From an uncultured Pseudomonadota bacterium (GTDB taxonomy: Bacteria > Pseudomonadota > Gammaproteobacteria > Steroidobacterales > Steroidobacteraceae), in NCBI GenBank assembly GCA_903885195.1, contig CAISHQ010000092.1, positions 1 to 45,078 on the forward strand: a stretch of 45,078 nt of DNA, given 5' to 3'. The notes beneath the pieces were generated by a model. It saw only the letters and a list, made by a program, of their open reading frames with translations, had not been told where the DNA came from and searched no databases. Both the position numbers and the translations under genes were made by a program. Positions 16,554 to 25,151 of this stretch are shown here, piece after piece (within the stretch, counting starts at the first letter, position 1; each line of letters opens with the position of its first letter).

Positions 16554-16820
16554 TCAGGCGGTTTGCAGTTCCTCTCTGAGGATTCGGCGAAACTCGTCGG
16601 CGGTGACGTGCTGAGCTCCTTTCGATCGTCGTTTCGCGGTCGATATCGCCTCGAGCAACGCCTGATTGATGAGCGTTTGATACCCGACGCCCTGTCGCTC
16701 CCCTTCCTTACGGAAGTGTGCGAGGACAGAGTCATCGAGCATGATCGTGATCCTCGTCTTGTGGCGGGAGGTCACCGCGGGCCCGCGACGAGCGGTCGAA
16801 AAATCATATTCCTTTCGCAT
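16554..16820 (-). CDS. brnA: BrnA-type antitoxin
   Basis: 88 residues. It starts MRKEYDFSTARRGPAV, typical of BrnA, followed by the ribbon-helix-helix segment TRITIMLDDSVLAHFRKEGERQGVGYQTLINQALLEAI that binds DNA and neutralises the toxin. A C-terminal helix (ADEFRRILREELQ) ends the protein. The ATG at 16820 was chosen for the BrnA-like start; it overlaps the end of the toxin gene by 17 bases, the usual toxin-first order of brnTA, and implies translational coupling. The pair should autorepress through the operator near the toxin start. Confidence 0.9.
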   Translation of the reverse strand: MRKEYDFSTARRGPAVTSRHKTRITIMLDDSVLAHFRKEGERQGVGYQTLINQALLEAISTAKRRSKGAQHVTADEFRRILREELQTA

Positions 16821-17094
16821 GGTACGTCTCCGTTTCCCTTCGGCTGGCCCTTCGAGCTGAAATGATCCGCGTGCGATCCCCACGGGGCGCATGGATCACC
16901 ACTAGCACTCTACCCAGGGCATCGAGCCCGATGGTGACGAGCCTCAATTCATGCAGGGCGTCTGAGTCCTCCAGTGTGAGCGCGCGTGAGTCCCGCAACG
17001 CCATTTCGGCATCACCAAAGGAGACGCCGTGCTTTATGAAGTTGCGTCGCGCCTTTTCCGGATCGAATTCGATCCATTCCGCGTGAGTATACAT
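16804..17094 (-). CDS. brnT: BrnT-type ribonuclease toxin
   Basis: 96 residues of the RelE-like BrnT family. The N-terminus (IEFDPEKARRNFIKHGVSFGDAEMAL) is the clearest family signature. The middle (ELRLVTIGLDALGRVLVVIHAPRGDRTRIISARRASRRE) matches the BrnT core, including the Arg/His-rich active region and the RIISAR..A...E ending. BrnT toxins block translation by cleaving RNA, and BrnA binds them. It starts at the only available ATG, which lies inside an inverted repeat, so no classical ribosome binding site is seen and translation may be weak or leaderless. The pair looks intact. Confidence 0.92.
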   Translation of the reverse strand: MYTHAEWIEFDPEKARRNFIKHGVSFGDAEMALRDSRALTLEDSDALHELRLVTIGLDALGRVLVVIHAPRGDRTRIISARRASRRETETYHAKGI

Positions 17095-17111
17095 ATAACA
17101 TGCATATACTC
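17085..17111. promoter_or_regulatory. Probable brnTA operator
   Basis: GAGTATA (17085-17091) and TATACTC (17105-17111) are perfect inverted arms, 13 bases apart, and enclose the palindrome ATGCAT (17100-17105). The repeat overlaps the toxin start codon (17092-17094). This is the expected place for a BrnA autorepression site. Confidence 0.6.
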
Positions 17112-17174
17112 AACGCAGAGTTTGGATGGCAAAGCTCGAAAGCCCCAGTCTTTCTCAGCAACGCCTGTTGACGA

Positions 17175-20100
17175 TCAGACGAGGACGCGCTCGATGCCAC
17201 CGTCGTTGGCGCGCGCGACGTAGTCGCGCATCCAGTGTTCGCCGAGCAGGTGCTTGGCGATCTCCACCACGATGTAGTCCGCATCGAGGTCGGTCTCATC
17301 CTCGTAGCGCTTGAGCCCCTGCAGGCAGGAGGGGCATGATGTCAGTACCTTGACCGGGCCGTCGAACCCGTCAGCCCGTGCTGCCGTCGCTCCCTTCTGC
17401 ATTTCCTGCGCCTTGCGGAACCTGACCTGCGTGGAGACATCAGGGCGTGAGATCGCAAACGTGCCGCTCTCGCCGCAGCAACGATCATTCTTGACGATCT
17501 TGCCGTTCGCCTCGGCATTCATGAGCTGATTGACGACCTTCAGCGGCTCGTGCTGCTTCATCGGCGAGTGGCAGGGATCGTGGTACAGGTAGCGAACGCC
17601 CGTCACGCCATCGAGGCGCACACCTTTCTCCATGAGAAATTCGTGGATGTCGACGATGCGACAGCCCGGGAAGATCTTGTCGAATTCATAGCCCTGCAAT
17701 TGGTCGTAGCAGGTGCCGCAGCTGACCACGACCGTCTTGATGTCGAGGTAGTTGAGCGTGTTGGCAACGCGGTGGAACAGCACCCGGTTGTCGGTGATCA
17801 TCTTCTCGGCCTTGTCGAAATCGCCCGAGCCGCGCTGCGGGTAGCCGCAGCACAGATAGCCTGGAGGCAGCACTGTCTGCACGCCGACGTGCCAGAGCAT
17901 TGCCTGGGTGGCGAGGCCTACCTGCGAGAAAAGGCGCTCGGAGCCGCAACCCGGGAAATAGAACACGGCCTCCGCATCCACGCTGGTCAGTCGCGGGTCG
18001 CGGATTACGGGGACATAATCCCGATCTTCGATGTCGAGCAGTGCCCGCGCCGTTTTCTTCGGTAGCCCCGCCGGCATACGACGGTTGACGAAGTGCACCA
18101 CTTGCTCGCGTACCGGTGCCTTGCCCGTGGTGGCGGGCGGTGCCTTGACCTGGGGTTTCGCAAAGGCCTTGAGCACTCCATGTGCGAAGCGCTGTGCCTT
18201 GAAACCCCAGTCGATCATGCCTTTGCGTACGAGCTTGATGGTCTCGGGCCGCGTGGCGTTGAGGAACAGCATCGATGCCGCTGTGCCCGGGTTGAATCGC
18301 TTCTTGCCCATGCGTCGCAGCAGATCGCGCATTGCCATGGAGACGTCGCCGAAGTCGATGTCGACCGGGCAGGGCGACTCGCACTTGTGACACACCGTGC
18401 AGTGATCGGCGACGTCGCTGAACTCGTCCCAGTGACGCAGTGATACGCCGCGTCGTGTCTGTTCTTCGTAGAGGAAGGCCTCAATGAGCAGCGAGGTGGC
18501 GAGAATCTTGTTCCGCGGGCTGTAGAGCAGGTTGGCGCGCGGCACATGCGTCGCACAGACCGGCTTGCACTTGCCGCAGCGCAGACAGTCCTTGATGGCC
18601 GTGGAGATCGTGCCGATATCCGACTGCTGCATGATCAGCGATTCGTGACCGAGCAGGTTGAAGCTCGGCGTGTAGGCGTAGCGCAGATCGCCGCCGGGTA
18701 ACAGCTTGCCCTTGTTGAAGCGGCCCTCCGGGTCGATTCGCTGCTTGTAGGCACGAAGGCCTGCCGTCTCCTCAGCGGTGAGGAACTCGAGTTTGGTGAT
18801 GCCGATGCCGTGCTCACCGGAGATCACGCCGCCGAGGTCTCGCGCGATCTGCATGATGCGGGCTACGGCGGCATTGGCCTCCTGCAGCATCAGGTAGTCG
18901 TCGGAGTTGACCGGGATGTTCGTGTGGACGTTGCCATCGCCCGCATGCATGTGCAGTGCGACCCAGACGCGACCCTTGAGCACGCGCTGGTGGATGCCCT
19001 GCAAGTCGTGGCGGATCGGAGCGAAGGCATCGCCCGCGAAGATCGCCGCGAGCGGCTCACGCAGTTCCTTTTTCCATGACACGCGCAGCGTCCGGTCCTG
19101 CAACTGCTGGAATACGTTGCGCCCGAGAATACGTCCGTCAGGCTCGGCTGCGGGGGTATCAAGTCGGTTGAGTAGATCCTTCCACTGTCGGCGTACTTCG
19201 ATGACGAGCGCGCGGGCTCGCGCCGGCCGATCGCCCAGGATCTCGGCGCGTGACAGGGCATCGAGCTCGGCGTCACCGGTTTTGCCGGGCTTGAGTTCGC
19301 CGCGCAGATGCTCTTCGAGAGCATCGGCCAGCCGCAGCTTGTTGCTGATCGACAGCTCGATGTTGATGCGCTCGATGGCGTCGGTGTAATCGCCGAGCCG
19401 CGGCAGCGGGATGACGACATCCTCGTTGATCTTGAACGCGTTGGTGTGTTTGGCGATCGCTGCGGTACGCGCGCGATCGAGCCAAAACTTCTTTCGTGCC
19501 TCGGCTCCAACGGCGATGAAGCCCTCGCCGCCACGCAGGTTGGCCACGCGTACGGTTTCGGAGGTGGCGAGCGCCACGGCGGACTCGTCGTCGCCGACGA
19601 TGTCGCCGATCAGCACCATCTTGGGCAGTGCAGCCCGCTTGCTCTTGGTGACGTACCCAACGGCCTTGAGGTAGCGCTCGTCGAGGTGCTCGAGACCCGC
19701 AAGTTTCACGCCGCTCGCCCGATCGGCCGCATCGAGGTGGCTGATGATCTCGACGATCGAGGGGATGGCGTCACGGGCTTGGCCAAAATATTCGAGGCAT
19801 ACCGTGCGCATGTGCTTCGGCATGCGATGGACGATCCAGCGCGCGGCGGTGATCAGGCCGTCACAGCCCTCCTTCTGCACGCCGGGCAGCCCACCCAGGA
19901 ACTTGTCGGTGACATCCTTGCCGAGCCCCGCCTTGCGAAACAGGGCGCCCGGCATGCGCAGCGTCTCGGTGCGCAGCACCGTGGCGCGCTCGGCCGGCAA
20001 CCGTCCGTCTTTCCAGCAGAGGCGCCATTCGACCTGCGGTGCGTCGTGGATCTTGCCGAGGTTGTGGCCGATGCGCTCGACCTCCAGCCAGTTGCCCTCG

Positions 20101-21089
20101 GGGTCGACCATGCGCCACCAGGCGAGGTTATCGACGGCGGTGCCCCACAGCACCGCTTTCTTGCCGCCGGCATTCATGGCGACGTTCCCGCCGATGCAGG
20201 AGGCATCGATCGAGGTGGGGTCGACGGCGAACACGAAGCCGGCGCGTTCGGCGGCATCGGCCACTCGCTTGGTGACGACGCCCGCTTCGGAGTACACGGT
20301 CGGTACGGTGAGCTCTACGGTAACGCCGGGCAGTGCGACATGCTCCACTTCCGACACGCGCTCGAGTTTTTCGGTGTTGATGACGGCGGATAAGGGCGTG
20401 AGCGGAATCGCACCACCGGTGTAGCCGGTGCCGCCGCCGCGCGGAATGATGCTGAGGCCTAGATCGATGCAGGCACGCACGAGCCCCGGGATCTCGTCTT
20501 CCGCATCGGGGCAAATCACCACGAAAGGGTATTCAACGCGCCAGTCCGTGGCGTCGGTGACATGCGAGACGCGCGCGTACGCGTCGAAGCGAATGGCGTC
20601 GGCGCGCGTGTGCCGACCGAGCAGGCGCCGCGCGCGACGGCGTAACTTCGTCGTGCGCTCGAATCCTGCACCGAAAGACTCCACCGCACGACGCGCGGCC
20701 TCAAGCAGCAAGCCGACCTTGCGATCGCGTTCCGCATCGGCGGAGAGTTCAGTGGCCTCGCGCCGCTTTTCGATCTCTCCAAGGCGGTGAGCAAGGGCCC
20801 CGAGCAGCAGTTTGCGGCGACGCGGGTTGTCGAGCAGGTCGTCTTCGAGATACGGGTTGCGCTGTACCGCCCAGATATCGCCGAGAACTTCGTACAGCAT
20901 GCGCGCCGAACGGCCCGTCCGGCGTTCACCGCGCAGTTCATCGAGCAGCGCCCAACTGTCTTCACCGAGCAGTCGGATGACGATTTCGCGATCCGAGAAC
21001 GAGGTGTAGTTGTAAGGGATCTCGCGAATGCGCGGTGCCGCGCTCTCGGGTGGGGCAAACAGGGGTAGTTCGGTGGGTACGGCGCTCAT
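17175..21089 (-). CDS. Fused FAD-linked oxidase and Fe-S/CCG-domain oxidoreductase (DUF3683 type)
   Basis: 1304 residues. It fuses the two halves of a GlcD/GlcF- or Dld-like 2-hydroxyacid dehydrogenase. In order: an N-terminal DUF3683-like region (about 1-160); an FAD-binding PCMH domain with [15 protein letters not shown] near 213; the FAD-oxidase C-terminal domain with [14 protein letters not shown] and [13 protein letters not shown]; two 4Fe-4S clusters ([11 protein letters not shown] near 835, [14 protein letters not shown] near 898); and two CCG modules (PGCGSERLF...CCGYP...SCGTCYD and HDPCHSP...CCGESG...SCPSC). It probably oxidises D-lactate, glycolate or a related acid and passes electrons to the respiratory chain. 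The start at 21089 begins the region recognisable in relatives. It is divergent from the methyltransferase gene, 46 bases away. Exact substrate is unknown. Confidence 0.9.
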   Translation of the reverse strand: MSAVPTELPLFAPPESAAPRIREIPYNYTSFSDREIVIRLLGEDSWALLDELRGERRTGRSARMLYEVLGDIWAVQRNPYLEDDLLDNPRRRKLLLGALAHRLGEIEKRREATELSADAERDRKVGLLLEAARRAVESFGAGFERTTKLRRRARRLLGRHTRADAIRFDAYARVSHVTDATDWRVEYPFVVICPDAEDEIPGLVRACIDLGLSIIPRGGGTGYTGGAIPLTPLSAVINTEKLERVSEVEHVALPGVTVELTVPTVYSEAGVVTKRVADAAERAGFVFAVDPTSIDASCIGGNVAMNAGGKKAVLWGTAVDNLAWWRMVDPEGNWLEVERIGHNLGKIHDAPQVEWRLCWKDGRLPAERATVLRTETLRMPGALFRKAGLGKDVTDKFLGGLPGVQKEGCDGLITAARWIVHRMPKHMRTVCLEYFGQARDAIPSIVEIISHLDAADRASGVKLAGLEHLDERYLKAVGYVTKSKRAALPKMVLIGDIVGDDESAVALATSETVRVANLRGGEGFIAVGAEARKKFWLDRARTAAIAKHTNAFKINEDVVIPLPRLGDYTDAIERINIELSISNKLRLADALEEHLRGELKPGKTGDAELDALSRAEILGDRPARARALVIEVRRQWKDLLNRLDTPAAEPDGRILGRNVFQQLQDRTLRVSWKKELREPLAAIFAGDAFAPIRHDLQGIHQRVLKGRVWVALHMHAGDGNVHTNIPVNSDDYLMLQEANAAVARIMQIARDLGGVISGEHGIGITKLEFLTAEETAGLRAYKQRIDPEGRFNKGKLLPGGDLRYAYTPSFNLLGHESLIMQQSDIGTISTAIKDCLRCGKCKPVCATHVPRANLLYSPRNKILATSLLIEAFLYEEQTRRGVSLRHWDEFSDVADHCTVCHKCESPCPVDIDFGDVSMAMRDLLRRMGKKRFNPGTAASMLFLNATRPETIKLVRKGMIDWGFKAQRFAHGVLKAFAKPQVKAPPATTGKAPVREQVVHFVNRRMPAGLPKKTARALLDIEDRDYVPVIRDPRLTSVDAEAVFYFPGCGSERLFSQVGLATQAMLWHVGVQTVLPPGYLCCGYPQRGSGDFDKAEKMITDNRVLFHRVANTLNYLDIKTVVVSCGTCYDQLQGYEFDKIFPGCRIVDIHEFLMEKGVRLDGVTGVRYLYHDPCHSPMKQHEPLKVVNQLMNAEANGKIVKNDRCCGESGTFAISRPDVSTQVRFRKAQEMQKGATAARADGFDGPVKVLTSCPSCLQGLKRYEDETDLDADYIVVEIAKHLLGEHWMRDYVARANDGGIERVLV

Positions 21090-21135
21090 GGGAGGCCCCA
21101 ATTGTCCCACCGTTCCCCTATCATTTGCGAGGATC

Positions 21136-21969
21136 ATGAACACTTCCAGCGAACGAAACCCGCAAGCGGCGCAGATGGCCGACGAGTCGATGCTGCGCAC
21201 GCTGCGCTTTCAGATCGAGGCTATTTGGCCGCAGGAATCGCGGCTGTTTGCCCGCTACGCCCTGCCCGTCGATGCCCACATTCTCGATATTGGCTGCGGC
21301 ACGGGCGAAGCCACATTGCGCCTGGCCGCAATGTTTCCGGGTGCCGGGCTGGTGTGCGGTGTTGATGTGATGCCGGAGTTGCTCGCGGTGGCGCAGCGCC
21401 AGCCGCCGCCGATTGCAGGGCGCATGCCGGTGTTTGAACAGGGGGACGGTTATGCCCTGCGGTTCGCCGATGCCAGCTTCGATCTTGTGGTCTGTCGGCA
21501 CGTCACTCAGCTCTTGCCCGAGCCAGAGCGGCTGCTGGCCGAACTGCGGCGAGTGCTCAAGCCCGGCGGCTGGCTGCACGTGTTATCCGAGGACTACGGC
21601 ATGCTGCATTTCCCGACCCGCAACGGGGTCGACCCCGACCGACTGTGGCATGAGGCGGTCGTGCCCTTCACCCACAGCACCGGGACCGATGCACGGATCG
21701 GTCGATCGACGCTGCCGATGCTAAGGGGGCTTGGGTTTACGCACACGAGTGTCCAGTACCTGACGATCGACACCGAGCGAGTGCCCCGTGAACACCTCGC
21801 CGGGATTTTCACGGCCTGGCGCGATGGCTACGTCGAGGCTCTGGCGGCGGCCGGACGATTATCGCGGATGGAGGTTCGCGCCATGTTCGATGCCATCATC
21901 GACACCGTGAGCGATCCGCAGGCCTATGGCGTGTGGCACGTGCCCGTGGTGGCAGGACGGTGTCCGTGA
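21136..21969 (+). CDS. Class I SAM-dependent methyltransferase
   Basis: 277 residues. Motif I is [16 protein letters not shown] (about residue 52), motif II ends VCGVDVMPE, then [25 protein letters not shown] (motifs III-IV) and [19 protein letters not shown] (motif VI), as in UbiE/COQ5-like methyltransferases. The ATG at 21136 follows GAGG a few bases upstream. The C-terminal ~100 residues ([25 protein letters not shown]...) are a substrate lid without a diagnostic motif. It heads a plus-strand series. The stop overlaps the start of the DOMON-like gene by four bases (GTGA), so translation of the two is coupled. Methyl acceptor unknown. Confidence 0.9.
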   Translation: MNTSSERNPQAAQMADESMLRTLRFQIEAIWPQESRLFARYALPVDAHILDIGCGTGEATLRLAAMFPGAGLVCGVDVMPELLAVAQRQPPPIAGRMPVFEQGDGYALRFADASFDLVVCRHVTQLLPEPERLLAELRRVLKPGGWLHVLSEDYGMLHFPTRNGVDPDRLWHEAVVPFTHSTGTDARIGRSTLPMLRGLGFTHTSVQYLTIDTERVPREHLAGIFTAWRDGYVEALAAAGRLSRMEVRAMFDAIIDTVSDPQAYGVWHVPVVAGRCP

Positions 21970-22595
21970 TCGCGGGGCACGGCACGGGGCCGCGAAAGCA
22001 GCGCGCCTTGCAGGTGGCTCTGCAGCCGCATCCGATCACCGCAGGTTCGTCAGACCGGGCCCTCGAAGTCAGGCTGACTCCGCGTGAGCAAGGGGTGGAA
22101 CTGCGCTACCTCTGGTCCGGGCCCTCGGCACAGATCCTATGGCCGGATCGGGTCCCACCCGCGGACGTTCGTGGCGAACGCCGCGATTATCTGTGGCACC
22201 ACACCTGTGGCGAGTGGTTCATCGGCGAGGTGGGCTCACCCGGCTACATCGAATTCAATTTTTCGCCCTCAGGGCATTGGGCGGCGTACCGCTTCGCGGA
22301 CTATCGACAGAGTCTTGGCGATCTGGTGTGGGAGGGCTCGCCGCCCGAGATCGAATTTTCACTTGAAGCGCAGCGCGCCGAATTGCGCGCGTGGGTGCCG
22401 TGGGCGGCGTTCGCGAGCTTCGTGTCCGAGCCCGTGCGCGAATGGCAGCTCGGATTTACCTGCGTTGTCGAGCGGAGGGTGGGTGTTTCGCCCGCAGGCA
22501 CGGCGAGCGCAGACACGCTCGAGTACTGGGCGGTCAGCCATCCGCGGGCACAACCCGAATTCCACGATCGCCGTGGGTTCAGCGTTTCATGGTGA
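21966..22595 (+). CDS. DOMON-like domain protein
   Basis: 209 residues, starting at the GTG that overlaps the methyltransferase stop. The sequence (EVRLTPREQGVELRYLWSG..., DYLWHHTCGEWFIGEVGSPGYIEFNFSPSGHWAAYRFADYR, LRAWVPWAAF, VVERRVG..YWAVSHPRAQPEFHDRRGF) resembles the DOMON-like proteins encoded next to DUF1343 genes in proteobacteria and cyanobacteria; I recognise it by pattern. DOMON-type folds bind sugars or haem. No signal peptide is seen. It is 7 bases upstream of the NamZ-type gene, and the repeated pairing of these families suggests a sugar-binding partner for it. Confidence 0.7.
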   Translation: MIAGHGTGPRKQRALQVALQPHPITAGSSDRALEVRLTPREQGVELRYLWSGPSAQILWPDRVPPADVRGERRDYLWHHTCGEWFIGEVGSPGYIEFNFSPSGHWAAYRFADYRQSLGDLVWEGSPPEIEFSLEAQRAELRAWVPWAAFASFVSEPVREWQLGFTCVVERRVGVSPAGTASADTLEYWAVSHPRAQPEFHDRRGFSVSW

Positions 22596-22602
22596 GCGTC
22601 CA

Positions 22603-23808
22603 ATGACCATCCTCTTCGGTATCGACGTGTTGCTCGCCGATGCGGCCTTGCAGGCGAAGCTTCGCGGCCGTCGTATCGCATTACTTGCACACCCCGCCTC
22701 GATGACCGCACAGGGCCAGCACAGCCTCGATGCGCTCGCGCAGGTGCCGCATTTGCGAGTGACCGCGGCGTTGGGTCCGCAGCACGGTTTGCGCGGCGAT
22801 AAGCAGGACAACATGGTCGAATCGGCGGATTTCCTCGATCCGCGCCACGGCATACCCGTATACAGCCTGTACGGACGCGTGCGCCGACCGACCGACGAGA
22901 TGCTCGCACACTGCGATGTGATCCTCGTCGATCTGCAGGACCTCGGTTGCCGGATCTATACCTTCATCACGACCCTGCTGTATGTGCTCGAGGCTGCTGC
23001 ACGGCTTGGCAAGGCGGTGTGGGTGCTCGATCGGCCGAACCCGGCGGGCCGACCCGTCGAAGGTTTGTCGCTGCGCAAGGGAGAGGAGAGTTTCGTCGGT
23101 GCGGGTGTGATGCCGATGCGCCACGGCCTGACGCTCGGTGAAATGGCCCGCTGGTTCGTTCGCGAATACTCGCTCGCGGTCGAGCTGCAGGTGGTCGCCA
23201 TGCCTCAGTGGGACGACTCCGCCCCCGACCATGGCTGGCCGCTCGGCCAACGCAGCTGGGTGAATCCGAGCCCCAACGCCCCCAGCGTGTGGATGGCCCG
23301 AGCCTATGCCGGTACCGTGATGCTCGAGGGCACGACGCTCTCCGAAGGACGCGGTACGACCCGACCGCTAGAGCTTTTTGGTGCACCGGACATCGATGCC
23401 GGCCGTGTGCTCGAGGAGATGCAGCGCCTCGCGCCCGAGTGGTTGGTCGGTTGCCGATTGCGCGAGTGCTGGTTCGAGCCCACCTTCCACAAGCATGTCG
23501 GCAAGCTCTGTCACGGGATACAGATCCATACCGACGATCTCGCCTACGACCACCTGAGATTCCAGCCTTGGCGTTTGCAGGCACTGGCGTTCAAGGCCAT
23601 CCGGCGGTTGTGGCCGGAGTATCCGCTGTGGCGGGATTTCCCCTACGAGTACGAACTCGAGCGACTGGCGATCGACGTCATCAATGGCGGCCCGCAGCTG
23701 CGTGAGTGGGTCGACGATAAGGCGGCCGCGCCCGGGGATCTGCAGCGGCTGGCGGAGGCCGACGAGCAGGCCTGGCTTGAACGGACTTCGGAATTACTGG
23801 TCTACTGA
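22603..23808 (+). CDS. NamZ-type exo-beta-N-acetylmuramidase (DUF1343, GH171)
   Basis: 401 residues across the full DUF1343 length. Characteristic stretches are GIDVLLAD, RIALLAHPASMTAQGQHSLDAL, LGPQHGLRGDKQDNMVESADF, PVYSLYGRVRRPTDEML, VDLQDLGCRIYTFITTLLYVLEAA, VLDRPNPAGRPVEG, PMRHGLTLGEMARWF and YAGTVMLEGTTLSEGRGTTRPLELFGAPDI. B. subtilis YbbC of this family was shown to be NamZ, which removes terminal MurNAc from peptidoglycan fragments. Here there is no signal peptide, so it may act on imported or recycled muropeptides in the cytosol. GGTGAG lies six bases upstream of the ATG. It is coupled to the DOMON-like gene upstream and precedes the YqjD-type gene by 30 bases. Confidence 0.9.
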   Translation: MTILFGIDVLLADAALQAKLRGRRIALLAHPASMTAQGQHSLDALAQVPHLRVTAALGPQHGLRGDKQDNMVESADFLDPRHGIPVYSLYGRVRRPTDEMLAHCDVILVDLQDLGCRIYTFITTLLYVLEAAARLGKAVWVLDRPNPAGRPVEGLSLRKGEESFVGAGVMPMRHGLTLGEMARWFVREYSLAVELQVVAMPQWDDSAPDHGWPLGQRSWVNPSPNAPSVWMARAYAGTVMLEGTTLSEGRGTTRPLELFGAPDIDAGRVLEEMQRLAPEWLVGCRLRECWFEPTFHKHVGKLCHGIQIHTDDLAYDHLRFQPWRLQALAFKAIRRLWPEYPLWRDFPYEYELERLAIDVINGGPQLREWVDDKAAAPGDLQRLAEADEQAWLERTSELLVY

Positions 23809-23838
23809 GTAGGCAAGACGCATGAAGAGGGAAAAAAC

Positions 23839-24141
23839 ATGACCACCGCCCATACCGATCGAGTCATCGAAGATTTGCGGCGGGTCGTCGAGGATGCCGA
23901 AGACTTGCTTCGCGAAACGGCGGGGCTGGCCGGTGAGCGTGTCAGCGAAGTGCGTGAACGCGCGAGCGACTCGCTGCGATCGGCTCGCGAGCAACTGGGC
24001 ACGCTCGAGCAGGAGGTGCTGACGCGAGCCAAGGAGGCCGCCCGCGACGCCGATGGCTACGTGCGCGAGCACCCGTGGCAGGCGGTCGGGATCGCAGCAG
24101 GCGTTGGCTTGCTACTTGGCATCCTGATCAGCCGGCGTTGA
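23839..24141 (+). CDS. YqjD/ElaB-family (DUF883) tail-anchored inner-membrane protein
   Basis: 100 residues: a long charged helix (about 5-75, coiled-coil-like, rich in Glu/Arg/Ala) and a C-terminal membrane anchor (HPWQAVGIAAGVGLLLGILI) ending in the family's usual SRR. E. coli YqjD and ElaB bind ribosomes at the inner membrane in stationary phase. GAGGGA upstream of the ATG is a good ribosome binding site. It starts the yqjD-yqjE-yqjK-like cluster, with 8 bases to the next gene. Confidence 0.92.
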   Translation: MTTAHTDRVIEDLRRVVEDAEDLLRETAGLAGERVSEVRERASDSLRSAREQLGTLEQEVLTRAKEAARDADGYVREHPWQAVGIAAGVGLLLGILISRR

Positions 24142-24149
24142 GCCGACCG

Positions 24150-24536
24150 ATGTTCGACTCCCTCCGCTCACTTCTCGCGCACCTGCTGGAGTTGTTGCAG
24201 GTTCGTCTGGAATTGTTGACGACCGAACTGTCGGGCGAGGTCAAACGCGCGGCGCTGATACTACTTTACGCGTTCGTTGCGCTTGTTTTTGGCGCGCTCA
24301 GCCTGTTGCTGCTCGCGGTGACTGTGGTCATCGCGATGTGGAGCGAGCACCGACTGCTGGCGGCGGCCCTCGTCACGGGCGTGTTTCTCGTAATTACGGC
24401 GGTAGCACTCTGGCAAGTCGTGCGTCGGCTCAAGGGGCAACCGCGATTACTGGCCGGCACGCTCGATGAACTGCGACGTGACCGCGAAGCTCTGCAGGGT
24501 CGCGGCACTCAGGACGGCGGCGGAGCCGGGAAATGA
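24150..24536 (+). CDS. YqjE-like membrane protein (phage-holin-3 superfamily name)
   Basis: 128 residues. An amphipathic N-terminus (MFDSLRSLLAHLLELLQVRLELLTTELSGEVKR) is followed by two hydrophobic segments (about 36-63 and 68-92) and a charged C-terminal tail (DELRRDREALQGRG). This is the architecture of YqjE, which databases label phage holin family; there are no phage genes here. The function is not known, though in E. coli it is co-transcribed with yqjD. The last bases overlap the next gene (ATGA). Confidence 0.88.
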   Translation: MFDSLRSLLAHLLELLQVRLELLTTELSGEVKRAALILLYAFVALVFGALSLLLLAVTVVIAMWSEHRLLAAALVTGVFLVITAVALWQVVRRLKGQPRLLAGTLDELRRDREALQGRGTQDGGGAGK

Positions 24537-24826
24537 CGCGCGAGGATCCCATCGCGATTCGCCGCCGCCAATTGCTGGCACGCAGCGCGACGCTGCGTGG
24601 TCAGATCAGCGAGGACGCCGCCACGGTAGTGCGTAGCGCGCCGTGGCTGGAGCGCGGTGCGCGCGTGGCTCGCACCGCTTCGAGTAACAAAGCAGTGCTG
24701 GCAGTGCTCGCGTTGATCACCCTAATGGCAGGGCCGACCCGTGCGGCGAGCGTTGCGAGCCGTGGTTGGCTCGCGCTGAGCACGCTGCGACGGGTCGTGA
24801 GCTGGTTTAGCGCTTCGAAACCTTGA
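24533..24826 (+). CDS. YqjK-like small protein
   Basis: 97 residues, starting in the ATGA overlap with the YqjE-like gene. A basic N-terminus (REDPIAIRRRQLLARSATLRGQI) is typical of YqjK, and a hydrophobic stretch follows (AVLAVLALITLMAGPTRAA). It completes the yqjD-E-K order found in E. coli and many beta/gammaproteobacteria. Biological role unknown. Its 3' end overlaps the convergent small SANT-like gene by 20 bases. Confidence 0.8.
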   Translation: MTREDPIAIRRRQLLARSATLRGQISEDAATVVRSAPWLERGARVARTASSNKAVLAVLALITLMAGPTRAASVASRGWLALSTLRRVVSWFSASKP

Positions 24827-25055
24827 GGCGCCGGCCGCGATTCGAGCTCGGCAAGCGCAGCGACAGGCGCAGCGCAAAAGCCTTGAACGTGACGGCGGCG
24901 ACGGACCGGTTGAGGGCCTTGGCAATCTTCGGGGTGGACAACTTGCCCGCCAGCTTGCGCAACTTCTGTTCGTCAGCCGGCGTCCAGCCTGCAAAGCTGC
25001 GCTTGGATTTGGTCTTCTTGCCGGCGCGTGCCGGACGAGCGGTCTTCTTGGCCAT
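24807..25055 (-). CDS. Small basic SANT/Myb-like protein
   Basis: 82 residues, very basic. After a Lys/Arg-rich N-terminus comes FAGWTPADEQKLRKLAGKLS and TPKIAKALNRSVAAVTFKAF, then ALRLSLRLP. The W..E...LRKLA....S...IA..L.RS..AV..KA..L pattern resembles Myb/SANT-type helix-turn-helix proteins common as small orphan proteins in proteobacteria. It probably binds DNA or nucleic acid; targets unknown. A good sigma-70 promoter lies 43 bases upstream, and the last codons overlap the YqjK-like gene on the other strand. Confidence 0.75.
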   Translation of the reverse strand: MAKKTARPARAGKKTKSKRSFAGWTPADEQKLRKLAGKLSTPKIAKALNRSVAAVTFKAFALRLSLRLPSSNRGRRLKVSKR

Positions 25056-25097
25056 GAATGCAAGGTCCTCGACGTATCAGCAATTGAAACGCCGCAG

Positions 25098-25126
25098 ATT
25101 ATAGGTGAGCGCCGCCTCTTTGACTA
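25098..25126 (-). promoter_or_regulatory. Sigma-70 promoter of the SANT-like gene
   Basis: On the minus strand TAGTCA (25126-25121, four of six to the -35 consensus) is followed after exactly 17 bases by a perfect TATAAT (25103-25098). This gives an untranslated leader of about 35 bases before the ATG at 25055. Confidence 0.65.
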
Positions 25127-25151
25127 CGCAATTTCATTGCTGCAGCCGCAG

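Noticed and set aside
19308-20393. 361-residue plus-strand frame inside the FAD/Fe-S oxidoreductase
   Set aside because: The minus strand carries FAD, Fe-S and CCG motifs throughout this stretch.
22084-22602. 173-residue extension upstream of NamZ
   Set aside because: It lies out of frame over the DOMON-like gene and is Arg/Pro-rich without homology to the family; the ATG at 22603 starts the conserved domain.
24150-24536. Reading the YqjE-like protein as a phage holin
   Set aside because: Only the family name says holin; the yqjD-E-K order and lack of any phage gene argue for a housekeeping membrane protein.
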